Part shown: one piece after another, positions 18,232 to 24,573 of the stretch
How the letters are laid out: each line of letters opens with the position of its first letter
How positions within the stretch are numbered: position 1 is the stretch's first letter
NCBI GenBank assembly: GCA_910586455.1
Contig: CAJUHX010000012.1
Location: 1-44,027 of the forward strand
From: an uncultured Muribaculaceae bacterium
Lineage (GTDB): Bacteria; Bacteroidota; Bacteroidia; Bacteroidales; Muribaculaceae
Length of the DNA stretch: 44,027 bases
Direction of reading: 5' to 3'
The notes under the pieces: generated by a model
What the model was told of the DNA's origin: nothing
Databases searched by the model: none
Seen by the model: the letters and a program-made list of their open reading frames with translations, nothing else
Program-made: the position numbers and the translations under genes

Positions 18232-19098
18232 TCAATCAGTCTGTATTACCATGAAGTTGGTGGTACTCCAGAAGCGGTCCGGATTGGTTATTTCGAGCTT
18301 TTGGCTACCTTCGCCGGTTATAATATTGTACGAACCTTCGGGATGGTTTGTCAGCAGCTTGGCTTTGCGGCTGTGAAGTTCCACCGATTTCATGCTGCGT
18401 TTGTCGCCGCAAAGAAAGAAATCCCGGTCGAAGTCACCGTTCAGCAGCCGTGATTTCCTCAGGAAACCTGTTTCGAGTATGCGGTGCTGCTTGAGTTCGC
18501 TTTTTGAGGCTATGGTATAGTAGCAGATGTTGAGCTCATTTTCGAGTTCTATGGCGGTCTGTTCAGCTTGGTTACGGCTGAAACTGAGGGTATCGACTGC
18601 ATTGTAAAGCGAGTCTACCGTTATGTTCAGCGAGCCTATATACTGCCGGGCCGAGTCGAGCTGCATTCGCAGGCGGTTTATCTCCTTGTTACGGCTGTCG
18701 ATTTGTCGTCTTAACGCATTGATTGCGTCTTGCAGGTCGGAGCTGAACAGAGCCGACTCCTTCAGCTTGCTTTCGAGCAGGTCGAGTTTGGCGCGCCGTT
18801 TGGCCAGTGTGCGCCGTATGGCGGCGATATCGGCCATAATCTGTTCGGTCTGTTTGGGATTCCCGTCGTTTTCAGCCGGTGATGCCAGAATATTTTCCAT
18901 GCGCCGGATGTCGTCCATATCGCCGGTAATGGCTGTAACCAGACGCATGAGTTCGTCGCGCTCCTCCACGGCAGTGGCAAGTTCGCGACGCGATGCCTCC
19001 ATAAGGTCGGGTTGCGGCTGTACGTCCGCGCCTTGTCGGCAGGCGTGGACGAGCAGTAGCGACAGCATTACAAAAATAGATATAGTGGCTGACTTCAT
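18232..19098 (-). CDS. Coiled-coil lipoprotein of a widespread Bacteroidales family
   Basis: A 288-residue lipoprotein: signal peptide with lipobox Cys20 (LLVHAC), then about 170 residues of predicted coiled coil rich in Glu, Leu, Arg and Asp (about 35-200), then a compact C-terminal part with the family marks SRLLNGDFDRDFF, RKAKLLTNHPEGSY and LEITNPDRFWSTTNF. This C-terminus is familiar from many Bacteroides envelope proteins; some relatives have been named collagen-binding adhesins of the Cbp1 type, but I cannot confirm that here. It is monocistronic and divergent from the LytS-type kinase. Function is unknown; an envelope spacer or adhesin role is inferred. Confidence 0.8.
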   Translation of the reverse strand: MKSATISIFVMLSLLLVHACRQGADVQPQPDLMEASRRELATAVEERDELMRLVTAITGDMDDIRRMENILASPAENDGNPKQTEQIMADIAAIRRTLAKRRAKLDLLESKLKESALFSSDLQDAINALRRQIDSRNKEINRLRMQLDSARQYIGSLNITVDSLYNAVDTLSFSRNQAEQTAIELENELNICYYTIASKSELKQHRILETGFLRKSRLLNGDFDRDFFLCGDKRSMKSVELHSRKAKLLTNHPEGSYNIITGEGSQKLEITNPDRFWSTTNFMVIQTD

Positions 19099-19202
19099 CG
19101 GCTCATGGAGTTTTTAAACAAGCTCTTATTGCAAATTTAACTAAAAAAAATGAATTTTCCGCCTTGTGTGCAAATAAACGACTTAAATGTGTCAATGAGT
19201 AT

Positions 19203-19234
19203 TTTGCAGGAAAGGAAAACTTAGCTTAATTTTG
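19203..19234 (+). promoter_or_regulatory. Promoter of the LytS/LytTR operon
   Basis: TTTG (19203-19206), 20 bases, then TAATTTTG (19227-19234) is a textbook Bacteroidetes promoter. The transcription start would fall at about 19241, on top of the first ATG, so the message is either leaderless or uses the ATG at 19267. Confidence 0.75.
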
Positions 19235-19239
19235 CAGCC

Positions 19240-20268
19240 ATGAAAACATCCGACACCAAGAACACCATGCTGCTCGATGCTCTGTTCGGTCTGCTGCTGA
19301 TGCCCCTGATGATATTGCTGGGCCCGGCACACCGCTGGCTGCAGGAGTGGCCGCTGTTTTTTGTTCTGGTGTGCGTGTTTCTGTACGGCTGTTACTGGTA
19401 TGTGCGGCGTGTCGATGTGCCTGGCCTGTTTATGCGGCGTCGTTATGGCCGCATCGCCGCGCTGATGTCTGCCCTCATATGCTGCAATTATGCGCTCAGT
19501 TTTTATCCGCTGCCGCAGATGGACTTTGTAACCCCATCCATGAGCGAGTACCAGACCAGCGTGCGCAACTATGGCGTAACGCTTAGTCTTTGGCTTATGT
19601 TCGTGGCGGTAATGGGCTTTGCACTTACAGTATCGTTTATTACCGAACTTTATAGGCAGACTTTGTTGCGAAAGGACCTGGAGAATCAGCGCGACAAGGC
19701 TGAACTGGCAATTTTCAAGGCACAGATTAGCCCGCACTTTCTGTTCAACACCCTCAACTCACTTTACAGCCTGGTAATAGGAACATCTCAGAAGGCCGAG
19801 GATGCATTCATAAAGTTCGCCGACCTGCTCAAGTACACCTATACAACCATAGAGAACGAGGAAGTGCCGATAGGCGGCGAAATCGAATATATACAGAATT
19901 ATATCGACCTGCAGGCAATACGCCTCGACCGCCATACCCGCGTGGACTGGAGCTACGATATCGATGATCCGCGGCGCAGCGTGCCACCGATGATATTTCT
20001 GACATTGGTGGAGAACGCGTTCAAATACGGCTCGTCGACTACCGACGACTGCGATATAGTGCTGCGTATGAAGCTGAAATGCGGCATGCTGAGTTTCAGC
20101 ACCCGCAACCGTATAATGAAGCATGGCGATACTTTCCGCTCCGAAGTGCCGGTGGGCATGGCCAACTGCCGCGCAAGGCTCGACGGGCTTTTTCCGGGCC
20201 GTAATACTCTGGAAACACGTGAGGTCGACGGCATGTTTGAACTTAATATGAAAATTCAACTCAACTGA
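19240..20268 (+). CDS. LytS/YehU-type membrane sensor histidine kinase
   Basis: A 342-residue kinase with four membrane segments (about 11-29, 37-54, 71-90 and 112-136) and almost no periplasmic domain. Then come a short coiled linker and the His_kinase domain with H166 in ISPHFLFNTLNSL, followed by an ATPase domain (PPMIFLTLVENAFKYG; GMANCRARLDGLFPG). It phosphorylates the LytTR regulator that starts 2 bases after its stop. The stimulus is unknown; small 4-TM sensors of this group usually sense membrane or intracellular cues. The start at 19240 coincides with the predicted transcription start; Met10 (19267) is a good alternative and would leave the first membrane segment whole. Confidence 0.93.
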   Translation: MKTSDTKNTMLLDALFGLLLMPLMILLGPAHRWLQEWPLFFVLVCVFLYGCYWYVRRVDVPGLFMRRRYGRIAALMSALICCNYALSFYPLPQMDFVTPSMSEYQTSVRNYGVTLSLWLMFVAVMGFALTVSFITELYRQTLLRKDLENQRDKAELAIFKAQISPHFLFNTLNSLYSLVIGTSQKAEDAFIKFADLLKYTYTTIENEEVPIGGEIEYIQNYIDLQAIRLDRHTRVDWSYDIDDPRRSVPPMIFLTLVENAFKYGSSTTDDCDIVLRMKLKCGMLSFSTRNRIMKHGDTFRSEVPVGMANCRARLDGLFPGRNTLETREVDGMFELNMKIQLN

Positions 20269-20269
20269 T

Positions 20270-20971
20270 ATGAAACCGGCACTTATACGCTGTGTGGCGA
20301 TTGACGACGAGCCTCTGGCTCTGGAGGTGATAGAGAAATTCTGTGCCCGCATGGGTGGTGTGGAAGTGACCACATTCACCGACCCCCGCGCTGCCATGGA
20401 ATCCATGGCCGGGTGCGCGCCCGATATAGTTTTCCTCGACATAGAGATGGGCAATGTCAGCGGTCTGACAGTTGCCGCACAGTTGCCGGCTTCGGCCTGT
20501 GTGATATTTACCACAGCCTACCTGCATTACGCAGCCGAAGGCTTCAACCTCGATGCCGTCGACTATCTGCACAAGCCTTTTTCTTACAGCCGCTTCGAAA
20601 CCGCTTTCGCCAAGGCCTTGCGCAGGGTAGAGTACAACCGAAGTACACCCCGGCAGCACAGCATCACCGTGAAGCAGGAGTACAGCAATGTTACCATTCC
20701 GCTCGACGACATTATCTACATCGAGGCCATGGAAGGCTATTCCAAGATATTCCGCAGCGAGGATCGCTGTGTGCTATCTCGGGTGATACTCAAAAAGTTG
20801 CAGGCTATGCTGTCGGAGCGCGACTTTGTGCGCATACACCGCAGCTACGTGGTGCCGCTGTCGAAGGTTCATTCTTATAACCGACAGGAACTTACCCTAA
20901 AGACTGGACGGGTGCTGCCCATCGGACGTCAGTATGCCGACGATGTCATGTCGGCTCTGGCCGGCAGGTAG
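20270..20971 (+). CDS. LytTR-family response regulator
   Basis: A 233-residue regulator: receiver domain about 1-120 with the acidic pair (AIDDEPLA), phospho-acceptor D57 (VFLDIEMG), switch Thr (IFTTAY) and K in HKPFSY; LytTR DNA-binding domain about 135-233 (IIYIEAMEGYSKIF, FVRIHRSYVVPLSKV, LPIGRQYADDVM). It is co-transcribed with the kinase. Its last 26 bases overlap the end of the convergent MATE gene, so no terminator can lie between them. Confidence 0.95.
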   Translation: MKPALIRCVAIDDEPLALEVIEKFCARMGGVEVTTFTDPRAAMESMAGCAPDIVFLDIEMGNVSGLTVAAQLPASACVIFTTAYLHYAAEGFNLDAVDYLHKPFSYSRFETAFAKALRRVEYNRSTPRQHSITVKQEYSNVTIPLDDIIYIEAMEGYSKIFRSEDRCVLSRVILKKLQAMLSERDFVRIHRSYVVPLSKVHSYNRQELTLKTGRVLPIGRQYADDVMSALAGR

Positions 20972-22334
20972 ACTTGCGGCCAAACACACGGTGCTGCACC
21001 AACAGCGCGGCGGCGAATACTGCCGTGCCGGTGATTATCCATGTTATGGGGTAGATTATAAGCAGGCCGTGGAAACTGTCGTCGATGCTGCGGAATACCG
21101 TTACCCAGCCCAGACGAAGCACACAGGTGCCGAACACGGTCAGAAGCATGGGTGTGAGCGAATAGCCCAACGCACGCATATAGGAACCTGAAATCTCATA
21201 TGAACTCGCCAGACACTGGAACACCAGCACCGTATTGAAGCGTACCAGAGCGTAGTGCATCACCTCGGGCGACGATGAGAACAGGCTTATGCAGGCATGC
21301 CCCTGCCACGCTACCAGCAGATTGCTGGCACCGCACAGAACCACACTGTAGAGCATGCAGATACGCAGCACACTTTTGCAGCGGCCAAACTCGCCGGCGC
21401 CGTAGTTCTGGCCTGCGAAGGCTATGGTGGCGGCGCAGAAAGCCGATACTATATAGTAACAGTAGACCTCATAGGTTAGGGCCGCGGCAGACCCGGCGAT
21501 GGCGTCAGAGCCGAAGCTGTTGATGGCCGACTGGATAAAGATGTTCGAAATAGAGAACACCATGCCCTGCAGCCCGGCGGGGATACCTATGCGCAGCATC
21601 TTGTTGAGGTCGGGACGCGACAGCCGCCAGCTGCGCGGTTTCAGCGATAATGTCACCGGCTGAGGTTCGCGGGTCAGGAAGTACACTATTATAGCCGCAT
21701 TCACACCTGTAGATATGACTGTGGCCCAGGCCACACCCGATACACCCCAGCCGAATACGCCTGCGAATAGCCAGTCGAGGGCCAGGTTGCAGACGGTGCC
21801 GACGAGCAGAGCGTAGAATGGCAGACTGGTGTCGCCCACGCTGCGCATGATGGCCGAGCCGAAATTATACGTCATCATAAAGGGCATGCCGCAGAAGAAA
21901 ATACTCAGATACTCTTCGGCCAGATCGATAACATCGGGCGGAGCACTCATGGCATCGAGTATGGGGCGGGCCAGTGTGGTGCCCAGAAACATGAGTATAA
22001 AGCCCGACAGCAGCGATATTATGACCACGGTGGACACCGAGCGCCGCACGGCATCGTGGTTCTTCTGGCCCAGATATGTGGCTATAACGGCATTCGCGCC
22101 TATGGCAATACCTAAAAACAGATTCACCAGTATGCTGATAATCGGACCGTTGCTGCCCACAGCGGCTATGGCCTGGGTAGTGGAGTAACGGCCTATCATG
22201 GCTACGTCGACGGCATTGAACGACTGCTGCAGTATGCCGCTGGCAATCAGAGGGATTGAAAAGGTCAGTATCTTGCCGGACAGGGGGCCATGCAGCATGT
22301 CGACCTGTCGTTTTTTGCTTTCGCCTGAACTCAT
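20946..22334 (-). CDS. MATE family multidrug/toxin efflux transporter
   Basis: A 12-helix cation/drug antiporter of about 462 residues. Family marks include PLIASGILQQSFNAVDVAMIGRY in helices 1-2, IAIGANAVIATYLGQ and IGIPAGLQGMVFSISNIFIQ at the start of the second half. The open frame reaches up to 22466, but I place the start at MSSGESKKRQ because a TAACTTTG promoter element (22364-22371) and an AAAGAA ribosome-binding stretch sit just upstream, and the extra 44 residues do not look like protein of this family. It lies downstream of the SPFH/RHH operon with its own promoter. Confidence 0.93.
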   Translation of the reverse strand: MSSGESKKRQVDMLHGPLSGKILTFSIPLIASGILQQSFNAVDVAMIGRYSTTQAIAAVGSNGPIISILVNLFLGIAIGANAVIATYLGQKNHDAVRRSVSTVVIISLLSGFILMFLGTTLARPILDAMSAPPDVIDLAEEYLSIFFCGMPFMMTYNFGSAIMRSVGDTSLPFYALLVGTVCNLALDWLFAGVFGWGVSGVAWATVISTGVNAAIIVYFLTREPQPVTLSLKPRSWRLSRPDLNKMLRIGIPAGLQGMVFSISNIFIQSAINSFGSDAIAGSAAALTYEVYCYYIVSAFCAATIAFAGQNYGAGEFGRCKSVLRICMLYSVVLCGASNLLVAWQGHACISLFSSSPEVMHYALVRFNTVLVFQCLASSYEISGSYMRALGYSLTPMLLTVFGTCVLRLGWVTVFRSIDDSFHGLLIIYPITWIITGTAVFAAALLVQHRVFGRKSTCRPEPT

Positions 22335-22363
22335 ATTTTTATTCTTTCTTACCAATTCGGCTG

Positions 22364-22371
22364 CAAAGTTA
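22364..22371 (-). promoter_or_regulatory. -7 promoter element for the MATE gene
   Basis: On the minus strand this reads TAACTTTG, between the stop of the ribbon-helix-helix gene and the MATE start at 22334. It supports the shorter MATE start. Confidence 0.55.
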
Positions 22372-22383
22372 CGAAAAAATCGT

Positions 22384-22605
22384 CTATTGTGTGTTCCCGG
22401 CAGTACTTTCGGTATTCTCCGGGGGAGTTGAATCATGTGGCTCTGCATTGCGTGGCAGCCGTCCATGGCGGCGCAGCGCCTCGGCTATAATCCATTGTAT
22501 CTGCCCGTTGACCGAGCGGAATTCCTGCGCCGCCCAGCGCTCGACCAGCTCCATTGTGTGCGGGTCGAGCCTGAGCAGAAAATCTTTGCTTTGCTGTTTG
22601 GCCAT
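22384..22605 (-). CDS. Small ribbon-helix-helix (Arc-like) DNA-binding protein
   Basis: 73 residues. The first 45 fit the Arc/MetJ ribbon-helix-helix fold: beta strand KDFLLRLD, helix A PHTMELVERWAAQEF, turn SVNGQ, helix B IQWIIAEALRRHG. The tail (residues 48-73) is Pro/Thr/Glu-rich and probably disordered. It starts 4 bases after the SPFH stop and is clearly in its operon. It could repress the operon as an Arc-like dimer of dimers; no toxin-like partner is adjacent apart from the SPFH protein. Targets are unknown. Confidence 0.85.
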   Translation of the reverse strand: MAKQQSKDFLLRLDPHTMELVERWAAQEFRSVNGQIQWIIAEALRRHGRLPRNAEPHDSTPPENTESTAGNTQ

Positions 22606-22609
22606 GCGT

Positions 22610-23584
22610 TTACTGGTAGAGTGTGCCTGTGTTCAGTACCGGCTGGGCTGGTTCGTCGGCGCAGAGCACAACCAGCAGGTTGCTTACCATCGATGCCTTG
22701 CGTTCCTCGTCGAGGGTCACAATCTGTTCCTCGCTCAGCTGGTCGAGGGCCATCTTCACCATCGAAACAGCGCCTTCTACAATCTTCTCGCGAGCCGAAA
22801 TAATGGCCGATGCCTGCTGGCGTCGAAGCATTACCGCTGCAATTTCCGGAGCATATGCAAGGTAGTTCAGGCGGGCTTCCACAACTTCGATACCGGCTAT
22901 TGCCAGGCGCTCGTTGAGTTTTGCTTCGAGTTGCTCGTTGATTTCGTGGCCGTCGCTGCGCAGGGTTATCTCCTGATGCTTGCCATCTTCCTCATCGTAT
23001 GCGTAGCGGCCTGTGACTTCGCGCAGTGCGGCGTCGCTCTGTATGCTTACAAAGGCATTCAGAGCTTTGGCTATTTTATCGCCGGTCGAAGCCGCCTGCA
23101 GGTTCTTGCCGTCGCTGCTCACCGATATGGCGGGCTCGTCGCCGGCATCGACATCGAATACGGCGCGGTAGGTGTCGCAGACTTTCCATACCAGCACCAT
23201 GCCTATCATTACGGGGTTGCCTACCTTGTCGTTGACTTTTATGGGTGCGATATCCATGTTGCGTATACGCAGCGATACTTTTTTCTTGGTCATAAACGGG
23301 TTGACCCAGAAGTAGCCTGTTTCGCGGAATGTGCCGCGGTACTTGCCAAAGAAAATCATTACCCTTGCCTGGTTGGGCTGGAGCACAAAAAAGCCACAGC
23401 TCAGTATGAGCATAGTCAGGAAACCAAGGCCGGCGATGATGCCGGCAATCCAGTACAGACTGAAGGGCAGCAGTATGAACGAAGCTATAATTATAGCCGG
23501 AATCAGCAGTAGTACAAGCGCCAGCATGGCGAACCCGTTGCGGACTTTGCCGCTGTAGGGCATTTCGTTGTTATTGTTTTTCAT
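22610..23584 (-). CDS. SPFH (stomatin/prohibitin-like) membrane protein
   Basis: 324 residues. Two hydrophobic segments near the N-terminus (about 17-38 and 42-68) anchor it. The SPFH/band 7 domain follows (LQPNQARVMIFFGKYRGTFRETGYFWVNPF, about 72-240), then a helical region (LNERLAIAGIEVVEARLNYLAYAPEIAAVMLRRQQASAI) of the kind that drives oligomer rings. Such proteins scaffold membrane microdomains and bind proteases such as FtsH. It is first in an operon with the ribbon-helix-helix gene; its own promoter is at 23614-23644. Confidence 0.95.
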   Translation of the reverse strand: MKNNNNEMPYSGKVRNGFAMLALVLLLIPAIIIASFILLPFSLYWIAGIIAGLGFLTMLILSCGFFVLQPNQARVMIFFGKYRGTFRETGYFWVNPFMTKKKVSLRIRNMDIAPIKVNDKVGNPVMIGMVLVWKVCDTYRAVFDVDAGDEPAISVSSDGKNLQAASTGDKIAKALNAFVSIQSDAALREVTGRYAYDEEDGKHQEITLRSDGHEINEQLEAKLNERLAIAGIEVVEARLNYLAYAPEIAAVMLRRQQASAIISAREKIVEGAVSMVKMALDQLSEEQIVTLDEERKASMVSNLLVVLCADEPAQPVLNTGTLYQ

Positions 23585-23613
23585 AATGATATTATTTTGA
23601 TATTACTATGCTA

Positions 23614-23644
23614 CAAAGATAGTCAAAGGGTATTTATCCTGCAA
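23614..23644 (-). promoter_or_regulatory. Promoter of the SPFH/RHH operon
   Basis: On the minus strand TATCTTTG (23614-23621) is the -7 box, and a TTG (23642-23644) lies 20 bases upstream as the -33 element. The start codon at 23584 is 29 bases downstream. Confidence 0.7.
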
Positions 23645-23705
23645 CTTATTAACAGATTTTAACTATACACTGTGGTGAAATATAGTAAAGTCGTCGCGCA
23701 ATAAA

Positions 23706-23737
23706 TTTGGTTGTATGAGATTTTATGCCTAACTTTG
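23706..23737 (+). promoter_or_regulatory. Promoter of the hipB-like gene
   Basis: TTTG (23706-23709), 20 bases, TAACTTTG (23730-23737): an exact match to the Bacteroidetes promoter pattern. Transcription would start near 23744, inside the first of two identical 11-base repeats. Confidence 0.75.
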
Positions 23738-23789
23738 TAAATATCATTCTGCTGAATGTTATGTCTATATATTAGGTATAAATATCATT
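23738..23789 (+). repeat. Pair of 11-base direct repeats in the hipB leader (possible operators)
   Basis: TAAATATCATT occurs at 23738-23748 and again at 23779-23789, directly before the ATG at 23790. The copies are 41 bases apart (start to start, near four helical turns). One overlaps the expected transcription start and the other the ribosome-binding region, so they are candidate binding sites for the HTH protein. This is inference. Confidence 0.5.
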
Positions 23790-24107
23790 ATGGTGACACT
23801 TACAAATAAGTCCTTGGCTACACCTGATGTAATCAGGAATCTCGGCATGAGGTTTCGTGATTACAGGTTGCGGTTGCACATGACCCGTAAGGAGGTTTCC
23901 GAAGCGGCAGCTATCGGCATGACCACGCTCTATAAGTTCGAGTCCGGGAATATGACCGACATTTCGTTCAGCACTCTACTGAGATTATTAAAGGCAATAG
24001 GGCTTGGAGAGAACTGGGATGCACTTTTGCCCGAATTACCCGAATCGCCTTATATGTATGACGACAATGAGAAAAAGTTGCAGCGAGTAAGACATGGTAA
24101 GTTATAG
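23790..24107 (+). CDS. HipB-like XRE-family HTH antitoxin/repressor
   Basis: 105 residues with a Cro/C1-type helix-turn-helix at about 19-78 (LGMRFRDYRLRLHMTRKEVSEAAAIGMTTLYKFESGNMTDISFSTLLRLLKAIG, of which the central TRKEVSEAAAIGMTTLYKFE is diagnostic) and a short acidic tail. In hipBA modules this protein represses the operon and neutralises the HipA kinase. Its final codons AAG TTA TAG lie inside the left arm of an inverted repeat (24097-24143), so the present C-terminus may have been set by an insertion. Base composition is more AT-rich than the flanking core genes. Confidence 0.88.
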   Translation: MVTLTNKSLATPDVIRNLGMRFRDYRLRLHMTRKEVSEAAAIGMTTLYKFESGNMTDISFSTLLRLLKAIGLGENWDALLPELPESPYMYDDNEKKLQRVRHGKL

Positions 24108-24573
24108 GTTATAGGTCAGAGTTATGAGTTATGAGTTATGAGGTTTTGCTTCATAAGTTGTCACTGTTTACTAAAATCTAAAGTTTATGAAAGACAGTAT
24201 ATTAAAAATTAAGAGTAAAGCTTTCGCGCTCAGGATAATCAAAATGTATAATTATCTTCGTGAGTATAAGAAAGAGTATGTAATATCTAAACAGATATTA
24301 CGTAGTGGTGCAAGTATCGGAGCTAATATAGCTGAAGCTTATTATGCTCAGAGTGATGCTGATTTTATTGCAAAGTTATATATTTCTCGCAAGGAGGCGG
24401 GTGAAACAATCTATTGGATCGATCTTCTTAAAGATTCCTCATACATAGGAGAACAGGAAGCAAATTCTTTAGCCGGTGATTGCAATGAATTACTTAAAAT
24501 GCTGACTTCCTCCATAAAGACAATGAAAAGCAAACATTCACCTCATAACTCATAACTAAAACCTATGACTTAC
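24097..24573. mobile_element. Candidate IVS-like cassette: inverted repeats around a four-helix-bundle gene
   Basis: Left arm: GTAAGTTATAGG (24097-24108), a short AT-rich insert, then GTTATGAGTTATGAGG (24128-24143), itself part of a 7-base tandem (GTTATGA three times from 24121). Right arm: CCTCATAACTCATAAC (24541-24556), the exact complement of the inner block, then CCTATGACTTAC (24562-24573), matching the outer block at 11 of 12 positions. The 477-base unit encloses only the four-helix-bundle gene. The hipB stop, the enclosed gene's stop and the hipA start all lie in the arms. No transposase and no target duplication are visible. Four-helix-bundle genes of this type are known from intervening sequences in 23S rRNA; here it would be one in a protein operon. 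Confidence 0.55.
24187..24555 (+). CDS. Four-helix-bundle protein (S23 / 23S-rRNA intervening-sequence family)
   Basis: 122 residues, full length for the family. Signature segments: KSKAFALRIIKMYNYLRE (helix 1), the near-invariant QILRSGASIGANIAEA (helix 2), FIAKLYISRKEAGETIYWIDLL (helix 3) and the C-terminal helix ANSLAGDCNELLKMLTSSI. The structural class includes proteins from 23S rRNA intervening sequences and the Avd accessory protein of diversity-generating retroelements; biochemical function is generally unknown, with nucleic-acid binding likely. The last four codons and stop (CCT CAT AAC TCA TAA) are part of the right inverted-repeat arm. It is markedly AT-rich, more than its HipA neighbour. 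Confidence 0.88.
   Translation: MKDSILKIKSKAFALRIIKMYNYLREYKKEYVISKQILRSGASIGANIAEAYYAQSDADFIAKLYISRKEAGETIYWIDLLKDSSYIGEQEANSLAGDCNELLKMLTSSIKTMKSKHSPHNS

Noticed and set aside
22335..22466. N-terminal extension of the MATE frame
   Set aside because: It contains the promoter -7 box and overlaps the end of the RHH gene; the transporter family begins at the later Met.
22256..23512. Plus-strand open frame of 418 codons opposite the SPFH and RHH genes
   Set aside because: Antisense to well-supported genes on the minus strand; composition is that of a shadow frame.
24187..24555. Four-helix-bundle gene as the Avd protein of a diversity-generating retroelement
   Set aside because: The fold family is shared, but no reverse transcriptase, template repeat or variable-repeat target is nearby.
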